NCBI GenBank assembly: GCA_034231615.1
Contig: CM067314.1
Coordinates: 5,024,501-5,088,500 of the forward strand
DNA: 64,000 nucleotides
Source: Meghimatium bilineatum
Taxonomy: Eukaryota > Mollusca > Gastropoda > Stylommatophora > Philomycidae
Direction: 5' to 3'
Shown here piece by piece: positions 40,201-55,200 of the stretch; position 1 is the first letter of the stretch, and every line of letters begins with the position of its first letter. The notes beneath the pieces are model-generated. The model was not told the DNA's origin. It saw only the letters and a list, made by a program, of their open reading frames with translations, and ran no database searches. The position numbers and the translations under genes are program-made.

Positions 40201-43200
40201 TACTCAGACATGTTCAGTTCACCAATTCCAGATCACAGAGAATAACTTTCTACTCAGACATGTTCAGTTCACCAATTCCAGATCACAGAGAATAACTTTC
40301 TACTCAGACATGTTCAGTTCACCAGTTCCAGATCACAGAGAATAACTTTCTACTCAGACATGTTCAGTTCACCAATTCCAGATCACAGAGAATAACTTTC
40401 TACTCAGACATGTTCAGTTCACCAATTCCAGATCACAGAGAATAACTTTCTACTCAGACATGTTCAGTTCACCAGTTCCAGATCACAGAGAATAACTCTA
40501 CTCAGACATGTTCAGCTCACCAATTCCAGATCACAGAGAATAACTTTCTACTCAGACATGTTCAGTTCACCAATTCCAGATCACAGAGAATAACTTTCTA
40601 CTCAGACATGTTCAGTTCACCAGTTCCAGATCACAGAGAATAACTTTCTACTCAGACATGTTCAGTTCACCAATTCCAGATCACAGAGAATAACTTTCTA
40701 CTCAGACATGTTCAGTTCACCAATTCCAGATCACAGAGAATAACTTTCTACTCAGACATGTTCAGTTCACCAATTCCAGATCACAGAGAATAACTTTCTA
40801 CTCAGACATGTTCAGTTCACCAGTTCCAGATCACAGAGAATAACTTTCTACTCAGACATGTTCAGTTCACCAGTTCCAGATCACAGAGAATAACTCTACT
40901 CAGACATGTTCAGTTCACCAATTCCAGATCACAGAGAATAACTCTACTCAGACATGTTCAGTTCACCAATTCCAGATCACAGAGAATAACTCTACTCAGA
41001 CATGTTCAGTTCACCAATTCCAGATCACAGAGAATAACTCTACTCAGACATGTTCAGTTCACCAATTCCAGATCACAGAGAATAACTCTACTCAGACATG
41101 TTCAGTTCACCAATTCCAGATCACAGAGAATAACTTTCTACTCAGACATGTTCAGTTCACCAGTTCCAGATCACAGAGAATAACTTTCTACTCAGACATG
41201 TTCAGTTCACCAATTCCAGATCACAGAGAATAACTTTCTACTCAGACATGTTCAGTTCACCAATTCCAGATCACAGAGAATAACTCTACTCAGACATGTT
41301 CAGTTCACCAATTCCAGATCACAGAGAATAACTCTACTCAGACATGTTCAGTTCACCAATTCCAGATCACAGAGAATAACTCTACTCAGACATGTTCAGT
41401 TCACCAATTCCAGATCACAGAGAATAACTTTCTACTCAGACATGTTCAGTTCACCAGTTCCAGATCACAGAGAATAACTTTCTACTCAGACATGTTCAGT
41501 TCACCAGTTCCAGATCACAGAGAATAACTTTCTACTCAGACATGTTCAGTTCACCAATTCCAGATCACAGAGAATAACTTTCTACTCAGACATGTTCAGT
41601 TCACCAATTCCAGATCACAGAGAATAACTTTCTACTCAGACATGTTCAGTTCACCAGTTCCAGATCACAGAGAATAACTCTACTCAGACATGTTCAGTTC
41701 ACCAATTCCAGATCACAGAGAATAACTCTCTACTCAGACATGTTCAGTTCACCAATTCCAGATCACAGAGAATAACTTTCTACTCAGACATGTTCAGTTC
41801 ACCAGTTCCAGATCACAGAGAATAACTTTCTACTCAGACATGTTCAGTTCACCAGTTCCAGATCACAGAGAATAACTTTCTACTCAGACATGTTCAGTTC
41901 ACCAGTTCCAGATCACAGAGAATAACTTTCTACTCAGACATGTTCAGTTCACCAATTCCAGATCACAGAGAATAACTTTCTACTCAGACATGTTCAGTTC
42001 ACCAGTTCCAGATCACAGAGAATAACTTTCTACTCAGACATGTTCAGTTCACCAATTCCAGATCACAGAGAATAACTTTCTACTCAGACATGTTCAGTTC
42101 ACCAATTCCAGATCACAGAGAATAACTTTCTACTCAGACATGTTCAGTTCACCAGTTCCAGATCACAGAGAATAACTTTCTACTCAGACATGTTCAGTTC
42201 ACCAATTCCAGATCACAGAGAATAACTCTCTACTCAGACATGTTCAGTTCACCAATTCCAGATCACAGAGAATAACTTTCTACTCAGACATGTTCAGTTC
42301 ACCAGTTCCAGATCACAGAGAATAACTTTCTACTCAGACATGTTCAGTTCACCAATTCCAGATCACAGAGAATAACTTTCTACTCAGACATGTTCAGTTC
42401 ACCAGTTCCAGATCACAGAGAATAACTTTCTACTCAGACATGTTCAGTTCACCAATTCCAGATCACAGAGAATAACTTTCTACTCAGACATGTTCAGTTC
42501 ACCAATTCCAGATCACAGAGAATGACTCTACTCAGACATGTTCAGTTCACCAGTTCCAGATCACAGAGAATAACTCTACTCAGACATGTTCAGTTCACCA
42601 ATTCCAAATCACAGAGAATAACTTTCTACTCAGACATGTTCAGTTCACCAGTTCCAGATCACAGAGAATAACTTTCTACTCAGACATGTTCAGTTCACCA
42701 GTTCCAGATCACAGAGAATAACTTTCTACTCAGACATGTTCAGTTCACCAATTCCAGATCACAGAGAATAACTTTCTACTCAGACATGTTCAGTTCACCA
42801 ATTCCAGATCACAGAGAATAACTTTCTACTCAGACATGTTCAGTTCACCAGTTCCAGATCACAGAGAATAACTTTCTACTCAGACATGTTCAGTTCACCA
42901 ATTCCAGATCACAGAGAATAACTTTCTACTCAGACATGTTCAGTTCACCAATTCCAGATCACAGAGAATAACTTTCTACTCAGACATGTTCAGCTCACCA
43001 ATTCCAGATCACAGAGAATAACTCTACTCAGACATGTTCAGTTCACCAGTTCCAGATCACAGAGAAGAACTTTCTACTCAGACATGTTCAGTTCACCAAT
43101 TCCAGATCACAGAGAATAACTTTCTACTCAGACATGTTCAGTTCACCAATTCCAGATCACAGAGAATAACTTTCTACTCAGACATGTTCAGTTCACCAAT

Positions 43201-46200
43201 TCCAGATCACAGAGAATAACTTTCTACTCAGACATGTTCAGTTCACCAATTCCAAATCATAGAGAATAACTCTACTCAGACATGTTCAGTTCACCAGTTC
43301 CAGATCACAGAGAATAACTTTCTACTCAGACATGTTCAGTTCACCAGTTCCAGATCACAGAGAATAACTCTACTCAGACATGTTCAGTTCACCAATTCCA
43401 GATCACAGAGAATAACTTTCTACTCAGACATGTTCAGTTCACCAATTCCAGATCACAGAGAATACCTTTCTACTCAGACATGTTCAGTTCACCAATTCCA
43501 GATCACAGAGAATAACTCTACTCAGACATGTTCAGTTCACCAGTTCCAGATCACAGAGAATAACTCTACTCAGACATGTTCAGTTCACCAATTCCAGATC
43601 ACAGAGAATAACTTTCTACTCAGACATGTTCAGTTCACCAATTCCAGATCACAGAGAATAACTTTCTACTCAGACATGTTCAGTTCACCAATTCCAGATC
43701 ACAGAGAATAACTTTCTACTCAGACATGTTCAGTTCACCAATTCCAGATCACAGAGAATAACTTTCTACTCAGACATGTTCAGTTCACCAATTCCAAATC
43801 ACAGAGAATAACTCTACTCAGACATGTTCAGTTCACCAATTCCAAATCACAGAGAATAACTCTACTCAGACATGTTCAGTTCACCAATTCCAAATCATAG
43901 AGAATAACTCTACTCAGACATGTTCAGTTCACCAATTCCAAATCACAGAGAATAACTCTACTCAGACATGTTCAGTTCACCAATTCCAGATCACAGAGAA
44001 TAACTCTCTACTCAGACATGTTCAGTTCACCAATTCCAGATCACAGAGAATAACTCTACTCAGACATGTTCAGTTCACCAATTCCAAATCATAGAGAATA
44101 ACTCTACTCAGACATGTTCAGTTCACCAGTTCCAGATCACAGAGAATAACTTTCTACTCAGACATGTTCAGTTCACCAGTTCCAGATCACAGAGAATAAC
44201 TCTACTCAGACATGTTCAGTTCACCAGTTCCAGATCACAGAGAATAACTTTCTACTCAGACATGTTCAGTTCACCAATTCCAGATCACAGAGAATAACTT
44301 TCTACTCAGACATGTTCAGTTCACCAATTCCAGATCACAGAGAATAACTTTCTACTCAGACATGTTCAGTTCACCAATTCCAGATCACAGAGAATAACTC
44401 TACTCAGACATGTTCAGTTCACCAGTTCCAGATCACAGAGAATAACTCTACTCAGACATGTTCAGTTCACCAATTCCAGATCACAGAGAATAACTTTCTA
44501 CTCAGACATGTTCAGTTCACCAATTCCAGATCACAGAGAATAACTTTCTACTCAGACATGTTCAGTTCACCAATTCCAGATCACAGAGAATAACTTTCTA
44601 CTCAGACATGTTCAGTTCACCAATTCCAGATCACAGAGAATAACTTTCTACTCAGACATGTTCAGTTCACCAATTCCAAATCACAGAGAATAACTCTACT
44701 CAGACATGTTCAGTTCACCAATTCCAAATCACAGAGAATAACTCTACTCAGACATGTTCAGTTCACCAATTCCAAATCATAGAGAATAACTCTACTCAGA
44801 CATGTTCAGTTCACCAATTCCAAATCACAGAGAATAACTCTACTCAGACATGTTTAGTTCACCAATTCCAGATCACAGAGAATAACTCTCTACTCAGACA
44901 TGTTCAGTTCACCAATTCCAGATCACAGAGAATAACTCTACTCAGATATGTTCGGTTCACCAATTCCAGATCACAGAGAATAACTCTCTATTCAGACATG
45001 TTCAGTTCACCAGTTCCAGATCACAGAGAATAACTCTCTACTCAGACATGTTCAGTCCACCAATTCCAGATCACAGAGAATAACTCTACTCAGACATGTT
45101 CAGTTCACCAATTCCAGATCACAGAGAATAACTCTCTACTCAGACATGTTCAGTTCACCAATTCCAGATCACAGAGAATAACTCTACTCAGACATGTTCA
45201 GTTCACCAATTCCAGATCACAGAGAATACCTTTCTACTCAGACATGTTCAGTTCACCAATTCCAGATCACAGAGAATAACATTCTACTCAGACATGTTCA
45301 GTTCACCAGTTCCAGATCACAGAGAATAACTCTACTCAGACATGTTCAGTTCACCAATTCCAAATCATAGAGAATAACTCTACTCAGACATGTTCAGTTC
45401 ACCAGTTCCAGATCACAGAGAATAACTTTCTACTCAGACATGTTCAGTTCACCAATTCCAGATCACAGACATGTTCAGTTCACCAATTCCAGATCACAGA
45501 GAATAACTCTACTCAGACATGTTCAGTTCACCAGTTCCAGATCACAGAGAATAACTCTACTCAGACATGTTCAGTTCACCAATTCCAGATCACAGAGAAT
45601 AACTTTCTACTCAGACATGTTCAGTTCACCAATTCCAGATCACAGAGAATAACTTTCTACTCAGACATGTTCAGTTCACCAATTCCAGATCACAGAGAAT
45701 AACTTTCTACTCAGACATGTTCAGTTCACCAATTCCAGATCACAGAGAATAACTTTCTACTCAGACATGTTCAGTTCACCAATTCCAAATCACAGAGAAT
45801 AACTCTACTCAGACATGTTCAGTTCACCAATTCCAAATCACAGAGAATAACTCTACTCAGACATGTTCAGTTCACCAATTCCAAATCATAGAGAATAACT
45901 CTACTCAGACATGTTCAGTTCACCAATTCCAAATCACAGAGAATAACTCTACTCAGACATGTTCAGTTCACCAATTCCAGATCACAGAGAATAACTCTCT
46001 ACTCAGACATGTTCAGTTCACCAATTCCAGATCACAGAGAATAACTCTACTCAGATATGTTCGGTTCACCAATTCCAGATCACAGAGAATAACTCTCTAT
46101 TCAGACATGTTCAGTTCACCAGTTCCAGATCACAGAGAATAACTCTCTACTCAGACATGTTCAGTCCACCAATTCCAGATCACAGAGAATAACTCTACTC

Positions 46201-49200
46201 AGACATGTTCAGTTCACCAATTCCAGATCACAGAGAATAACTCTCTACTCAGACATGTTCAGTTCACCAATTCCAGATCACAGAGAATAACTCTACTCAG
46301 ACATGTTCAGTTCACCAATTCCAGATCACAGAGAATACCTTTCTACTCAGACATGTTCAGTTCACCAATTCCAGATCACAGAGAATAACATTCTACTCAG
46401 ACATGTTCAGTTCACCAGTTCCAGATCACAGAGAATAACTCTACTCAGACATGTTCAGTTCACCAATTCCAAATCATAGAGAATAACTCTACTCAGACAT
46501 GTTCAGTTCACCAGTTCCAGATCACAGAGAATAACTTTCTACTCAGACATGTTCAGTTCACCAATTCCAGATCACAGACATGTTCAGTTCACCAATTCCA
46601 GATCACAGAGAATAACTTTCTACTCAGACATGTTCAGTTCACCAATTCCAGATCACAGAGAATAACTCTACTCAGACATGTTCAGTTCACCAGTTCCAGA
46701 TCACAGAGAATAACTCTACTCAGACATGTTCAGTTCACCAATTCCAGATCACAGAGAATAACTTTCTACTCAGACATGTTCAGTTCACCAATTCCAGATC
46801 ACAGAGAATAACTTTCTACTCAGACATGTTCAGTTCACCAATTCCAGATCACAGAGAATAACTTTCTACTCAGACATGTTCAGTTCACCAATTCCAGATC
46901 ACAGAGAATAACTCTACTCAGACATGTTCAGTTCACCAGTTCCAGATCACAGAGAATAACTCTACTCAGACATGTTCAGTTCACCAATTCCAGATCACAG
47001 AGAATAACTTTCTACTCAGACATGTTCAGTTCACCAATTCCAGATCACAGAGAATAACTTTCTACTCAGACATGTTCAGTTCACCAATTCCAGATCACAG
47101 AGAATAACTTTCTACTCAGACATGTTCAGTTCACCAATTCCAGATCACAGAGAATAACTTTCTACTCAGACATGTTCAGTTCACCAATTCCAAATCACAG
47201 AGAATAACTCTACTCAGACATGTTCAGTTCACCAATTCCAAATCACAGAGAATAACTCTACTCAGACATGTTCAGTTCACCAATTCCAAATCATAGAGAA
47301 TAACTCTACTCAGACATGTTCAGTTCACCAATTCCAAATCACAGAGAATAACTCTACTCAGACATGTTCAGTTCACCAATTCCAGATCACAGAGAATAAC
47401 TCTCTACTCAGACATGTTCAGTTCACCAATTCCAGATCACAGAGAATAACTCTACTCAGACATGTTCAGTTCACCAATTCCAAATCATAGAGAATAACTC
47501 TACTCAGACATGTTCAGTTCACCAGTTCCAGATCACAGAGAATAACTTTCTACTCAGACATGTTCAGTTCACCAGTTCCAGATCACAGAGAATAACTCTA
47601 CTCAGACATGTTCAGTTCACCAGTTCCAGATCACAGAGAATAACTTTCTACTCAGACATGTTCAGTTCACCAATTCCAGATCACAGAGAATAACTTTCTA
47701 CTCAGACATGTTCAGTTCACCAATTCCAGATCACAGAGAATAACTTTCTACTCAGACATGTTCAGTTCACCAATTCCAGATCACAGAGAATAACTCTACT
47801 CAGACATGTTCAGTTCACCAGTTCCAGATCACAGAGAATAACTCTACTCAGACATGTTCAGTTCACCAATTCCAGATCACAGAGAATAACTTTCTACTCA
47901 GACATGTTCAGTTCACCAATTCCAGATCACAGAGAATAACTTTCTACTCAGACATGTTCAGTTCACCAATTCCAGATCACAGAGAATAACTTTCTACTCA
48001 GACATGTTCAGTTCACCAATTCTAGATCACAGAGAATAACTTTCTACTCAGACATGTTCAGTTCACCAATTCCAAATCACAGAGAATAACTCTACTCAGA
48101 CATGTTCAGTTCACCAATTCCAAATCACAGAGAATAACTCTACTCAGACATGTTCAGTTCACCAATTCCAAATCATAGAGAATAACTCTACTCAGACATG
48201 TTCAGTTCACCAATTCCAAATCACAGAGAATAACTCTACTCAGGCATGTTCAGTTCACCAATTCCAGATCACAGAGAATAACTCTCTACTCAGACATGTT
48301 CAGTTCACCAATTCCAGATCACAGAGAATAACTCTACTCAGATATGTTCGGTTCACCAATTCCAGATCACAGAGAATAACTCTCTATTCAGACATGTTCA
48401 GTTCACCAGTTCCAGATCACAGAGAATAACTCTCTACTCAGACATGTTCAGTCCACCAATTCCAGATCACAGAGAATAACTCTACTCAGACATGTTCAGT
48501 TCACCAATTCCAGATCACAGAGAATAACTCTCTACTCAGACATGTTCAGTTCACCAATTCCAGATCACAGAGAATAACTCTACTCAGACATGTTCAGTTC
48601 ACCAATTCCAGATCACAGAGAATAACTCTACTCAGACATGTTCAGTTCACCAATTCCAGATCACAGAGAATAACGTTCTACTCAGACATGTTCAGTTCAC
48701 CAATTCCAGATCACAGAGAATAACTCTCTACTCAGACATGTTCAGTTCACCAATTCCAGCACTGGATTTGGGGACAATGATGGCAGCAGATGGAAGATGT
48801 TCAACAGCGAAACTGAATAGAACAGGAAAGTACAACATTAAAAGAAATGAAGAATGGACTATGTCATATATCCCTATCTGAAATTGGAAGGGAAAAGAGT
48901 TCTTCAGAGCTGCATAACACAGATTCTAACATATGGATAAATAGAATAGAGGCAACTTAGATAGGGTTCTATAATAGAAAGCTGAGAATACCATGGACAG
49001 CTGAAAATCGAATGAAGAAGTGTTGAACGAGTCACTTGCGAGATGAGGGTTACTTAATAAGCTTAGAAAATGCAATCTTTATTGTATGATCACCTTATAA
49101 TGTATGGGGGATCTAGAGAATATGCTACAACGGGAAGATAGAGGGTAGGAGAGATGGAGGATTCCAGCGTGATAAAATATTAGATTGTCTGACATCATGG

Positions 49201-52200
49201 CATGGCATAGGGCCAACAATGATCCTGATAATAAATATTGTAAATAGAGAATTGTGGAGATCCAGATCTCAAACTGTTTTATTGAAATCAATCGGTGCCC
49301 CCCCCCTCCCCCCGCCTGTGTCAGCAACTGTCAAACTTAACAATATCCAACCCCCTTGTCAGCAACTGTCAAGCGTAACAATATCCAACCAGCTCTTCAG
49401 CAACTGTCAAACTTAACAATATCCAACCCCCTTGTCAGCAACTATCAAACGTAACAATATCCAACCCCCTTGTCAGCAACTATCAAATGTAACAATATCC
49501 AACCAGCTTGTCAGCAACTGTCAAACTTAACAATATCCAACCCACTTGCCAACAGTCAAACTTAACAATACCCAACCCCCTTGTCAGCAACTGTCAAACT
49601 TAACAATACCCAACCCCCTTGTCAGCAACTGTCAAACTTAACAATATCCAACCCCCTTGTCAGCAACTGTCAAACTTAACAATATCCAACCCCCTTCCCA
49701 ACTAATTTCTCGACATTATTTATGGGCTTATATTTTTTTCTCTAATTTTTCTATCTACAAAGTTTTTAATCAGATGCTCAAAGCTAATATTATGTAGAAC
49801 ATCTGCTTGTTTACTTAGAAGAGATAAAGCATCCAGTCTGCCTTGTTGTGTGGTTGTTTACTTAGAAGAGATAAAGCATCCAGTCTGCCTTGTTGTATGC
49901 TTGTTTACTTAGAAGAGATAAAGCATCCAGTCTGCCTTGTTGTGTGGTTGTTTACTTAGAAGAGATAAAGCATCCAGTCTGCCTTGTTGTATGCTTGTTT
50001 ACTTAGAAGAGATAAAACATCCAGTCTGCCTTGTTGTATGCTTGTTTACTTAGAAGAGATAAAGCATCCAGTCTGCCTTGTTGTATGCTTGTTTACTTAG
50101 AAGAGATAAAGCATCCAGTCTGCCTTGTTGTATGCTTGTTTACTTAGAAGAGATAAAGCATCCAGTCTGCCTTGTTGTATGGTTGTTTACTTAGAAGAGA
50201 TAAAGCATCCAGTCTGCCTTGTTGTATGCTTGTTTACTTAGAAGAGATAAAGCATCCAGTCTGCTTTGTTGTATGGTTGTTTACTTAGAAGAGATAAAGC
50301 ATCCAGTCTGCCTTGTTGTATGCTTGTTTACTTAGAAGAGATAAAGCATCCAGTCTGCCTTGTTGTATGCTTGTTTACTTAGAAGAGATAAAGCATCCAG
50401 TCTGCCTTGTTATATGGTTGTTTACTTAGAAGAGATAAAGCATCCAGTCTGCCTTGTTGTATGCTTGTTTACTTAGAAGAGATAAAGCATCCAGTCTGAC
50501 TTGTTGTATGCTTGTTTACTTAGAAGAGATAAAGCATCCAGTCTGCCTTGTTGTATGGTTGTTCTTTTTGCACTTTTAAAATTATTCGACTGAGAAAATG
50601 AAAGCTCAGTAGAACAGTTAGTAACTATTAGTTTTAAAAATATACGAAAACAAATATTTATATTTTGAAAGGCACAGCCAATGTTGTCTTCTACAATTAT
50701 CTTATACAGTTCAGCATGACTGAACCTTGTTTTACATTTTTCTCTGCGCTGAATTGCAGCGAATATATGAATGAAACTGTTCAACCTCAGCGGAGAAATC
50801 GGTTTTTGAGTCGTCTGGATAAGCATAAACCAGTTTTTGACAACACAGCATCAACTTTGAGATTTTAAAATGACTTGATAAAGTATCGTTGTATGCGCAT
50901 CACTTAAAAAAAATCAATCTGATATTTCTTTATATACCTCTCCTTTTCTTCTCATCTCAGTTATAAGTTTGTCAATAACTGCGTAAAATGTAAGCATTCT
51001 AAACTTATCTCTAGCATTTAGATATACCTCTTGTGCATCTCCGTCACTGGATACCTTCTTTCCAAAACATTTGCGAGTTTGAGCTGTCTTGTAATCAACA
51101 TTTGGTAGCAATTCCTTTGCAGTTGATTCTTATCTCTCAAATTCATCTCTCAAAATACACAGTTGAGCAGTTAGTGATAGATCTGTACATGTTTTTAAGT
51201 TAACACCCTCATTCTGTAGAACTTGGCTTACTCTTTGAAATTTTTTCAAAATCTCATCCCAAAAATAAAAACAAATTCTAGCTCTTGCAATATTATTTGC
51301 TTCTCTTCTAGTGTCACCCTTTTATGACTGGTCATCAGCTATCCTAAAGGTTCTAAAATATTCAGAAAAGATTTCAAAATTTCTGTTAATTACTCAAATG
51401 CTGTCAATTGCTCACAATTATCTTTCATGTTTATTAACTACAATAGTATTTTGCCAGTCACTGAATCTTTCTCTTAAAAAAAATTGGAAGAACACTTTTT
51501 AAGGGCAAATAATTTACAAACAAATCAGTAGACTAAACCTGTAGATGGTGAGAACAAAAACCACTGCCTCCTGTAAATTTCACCAGTAGCTTTTGTACAA
51601 ATGAACAGTTTTAGTAAACAATACCTTTCAGATTTACCACTATTAAAATGTGAATAAGATTTATTGAATGGTCCATAGTGGTGTTGATAGTCACCATACC
51701 CACAAGCAATCAAATGAGCCAAATCATCAGCAGAGAACACAAGCCACAACCCATTATCTTTTGCCAAATTTAAACTTTTTAATCTTCTTCAGCGTTCATT
51801 CTCAAATTCTGATATAACCTACTTGAATATATATTGTCCGCTGTTTGAAATGAACGCACCTCTCCAAAGAAGAGGTAAACTCATCACCTACCAACCTACC
51901 AATCATACATTTTTACGTTTCCCCTTGTTAATAACATTCTTAAGTTTCCCTTTGTTAACATTTTTAATTTTCCTTTTGTTAATAACATTCTTAAGTTTCC
52001 CCTTGTTAACATTTTAAGTTTCCCCTTGTTAATAACATTTTTTCAAAATCTCCAATTATTTTTATTGTTTATACTGTAGGCTATATAACCAATTTCAGTT
52101 ATTACATAAATATTTTGTTGATCCTGACCAAGTTGTTATAATGGAATTTGACTGTATTTCTATTTGACTTACAGAGTAGAAAAGCCATCAAAAGGAAACA

Positions 52201-55200
52201 AATTCGATACAACAACTATGAGACTATGACGTTTATTTTCCTGGTTCTAGTCATCATCAATGCCCAAGTTGGATCAGTCTCACGCAGTTTTCAACAGTCA
52301 CAATTTATAGCCGATTCATTAAATGTTCACAGAGTATCCGATGAGCCTGAACAGGTAGACAGACATGTCACTCATCTCATATGTTTTGTGACTATTCTAC
52401 TAGACTATTTGTAATTCTACAATTGTACAATCAAAGTTTACAGACATCATCCAAGATGGATGTTTTTGGCCATTCGTGCAAATAAAGCAGCAGTACAACG
52501 CATTTCTATTCTCTGGACTACATCGTGCTGGAAATCTAGCAGTACCATTTTCCTACAAGAGAAATCAAGTGGAAGTTTCAGAATGAACGCTGAATACAAT
52601 ATTTACAGACCCTACTTAATCAACAATGTTGGAAATTTACAATTTACACCAATGAAATATAATGGAATATATTGGAATGGTCAAAAGAGGACAAATATTT
52701 TGTGGATGCTGACCAAGTTGTTATAATGGAATTTAACTGTATTTCTATTTGACTTACAGAGTAGAAAAGTCATTCCAATGAAGCGAATTCAAGACAACTT
52801 TGAGACTTTAACATTTATTTTCCTTGTTCTTGTCATCATAAATGTCTACTAGTTTTATCTCTTGTATGCAGTTTTCAACAGACACAGTTTATAGGCTATG
52901 GTAATAACAGTGACAATAGGATAAACCTCAGGTGCTTAAACAAATAAACTTTATATAGGTCTTAGCTACATACAATGATATGTCAGAGGCACCTAACAAG
53001 AGAATAATTCATTCAATATGTTGATCCCTAGGGTTTTATATGTGTGAGATTTTATCTCCTGAAATATGGATACACATCTAAAAAAACTACACATATATTC
53101 TCTGAAAAATCAAATATGAATTCTAAGACAACTCACACAAAAACAAAGCAAAGTGATTTATCACTTCAAATGTTAAAACATCAAATATCTGGATGCAGGT
53201 GTATAAAGACGGATCAGCAATAAAAACCACAGCAAATGGCGGCAGTGGAATAAACAACAATCCCTTGCCACAGAAATAAAATGCACAAATTTCAGGGCAG
53301 AGGCAGCTGCCATACAGCTATTCTTCTTCTTCTTCAGTGTTCTCTTGTAGCAGAAAACTTTTCCTACTAGATTTTCAGCAGGATGTAGTCCAGAGAATGG
53401 AAATACACTTGTGTCGCCGTTTTATGTGCACCAATGACCCAGCACAACCGACTTTGGTAGAACATCTATTAAAATACTCAACACTCGAGAGCCCATCTCG
53501 CATCAAAACGCACTCTTCAGTGATTCATAATTAGTTTTACAAGTCATCCAACATATCACATAAGACTAATTCATTGACAACATCAGACAAAACAACTTCA
53601 TATTATCAAGACAAACTAAAATAACACTACAGTGAACACAGACTTACTGTATTCATGGCAATGAAAAAGCAGATGAATTGACAAAAAGTGGGAGGCAATC
53701 TCTATCAGTACCTAGTACCCCAAAATTTCAGGGAAGTTAAGTAGGTTTATATGCTAAAATCTGTGAAACTTTGGTGGATAAAATTCAACATAGCTAGAAA
53801 CCTGAGCAAGACAACATCAGCAGAATCAAACAAGTCATAATATTTCGAATGAGAAATTATGGTATATTAACTAGAACAGGCCACAGCAAGATAAAAGTAT
53901 ACTCATACCGAATCAGCTTCAACTTACACCATAACACATACCACAGAATTGTTGCATATATGCTGTTCACAGAAAAATAATCTGGACCACATGAGAGTAT
54001 CTGTAAAACAAACAAACTGTAGAAACTCACAACTAAAACAAGCCATTCTGCACATGATCAATATTGGATTGGATGTAGGGCCTATAATGAAGTAAAGTTA
54101 ACCCATGGCATTTATCAATGTGTAGGGATGTGAGATGTTCGCGATCTCACATTTTTGTGGATTTACTATAGGAGGGCTGTGACCATCTCCTCTTTCTCTG
54201 AGTCTTTACTTCCCAGATTAATCTGGTACCAAATTAAACCTGGGTTGATATGAGAGCCATTGCGTTCTAAAAATTATTTCCACCTCAACTGGGGATTAAA
54301 CCTAGGACCACTCATATGCGTAGCCAGTGCCATAACCACTACACTATCAATCCATAATTTTTTAGCTGTAGTGATTTTCTAGGCAATATGTCAGTAGTTT
54401 GCCATTTCTTCTGCATGGTCTGTATGCACAATTACCTGCTTCGGGATTTGAACCTTACACCTTGCATATAGATGTGCTCTATATACATATGTTTGCATAT
54501 CCTATAGGCCTATATATAATGTTCAAAAAATAAAAGAAACGCAACATTATTTCAAACATGCACCAACATTTTATTTTATGGAATTAATATTTTAACAATG
54601 GCATGAAAAAACTTTCAGTCTTTAACTAAACCAAACCTGTCTCCAGTCACTCCCAAAGGTCCACTGACGATGATGGTTCACTCACTGTAGTTGGTTCTGG
54701 CGATGCTGGTCCGTAGGAATAGGATCTCTTTAGGGTCTTCTAGCCAAAAGACCAGCGTCGTGCAGTTGGTTGATGACTGTTTGATCTGAAATTCGACCAG
54801 CTGCTGAAATTGAGTGGACTGTGAAGGACGCAATTGTAAATCGATTCCTGAGGTGACGCAGCCGTATGAAGCTGTCTTCAGCTGGAGTTGTGACTCTGGT
54901 TCTTCCATTGCACTGCCAGTCTGTCACTGAATCAGTTTGTTGATATAGCATCCAAATATGACTAATAGGACTTCTAACCAGAGGAAATTGTCTTGCCACT
55001 ACATTTTGTGATTATCCAGTCTGTAAGCGTCCAATGACGATGTATCGTTGTTCTGTAGTGAGATTAGTCATATTTGCAAATTGCTATTGCAACTAAATTT
55101 ATTCGATGACCGTCTATCGATGAAGTATTAAAAGAATGCATCTTTTATATGCATTAAATAATATGGTCAGAGAGTTTTGTGTTTAGTAAGATTCACAGAA

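Noticed and set aside
36985-48760. CRISPR-like array
   Set aside because: Units are directly adjacent with no unique spacers, the genome is eukaryotic, and the sequence lies inside an intron.
50665-50868. + strand frame containing CSEYMNETVQPQRR as a polycystin exon
   Set aside because: It is the antisense of the hAT dimerisation-domain coding sequence, which has clear motifs on the - strand.
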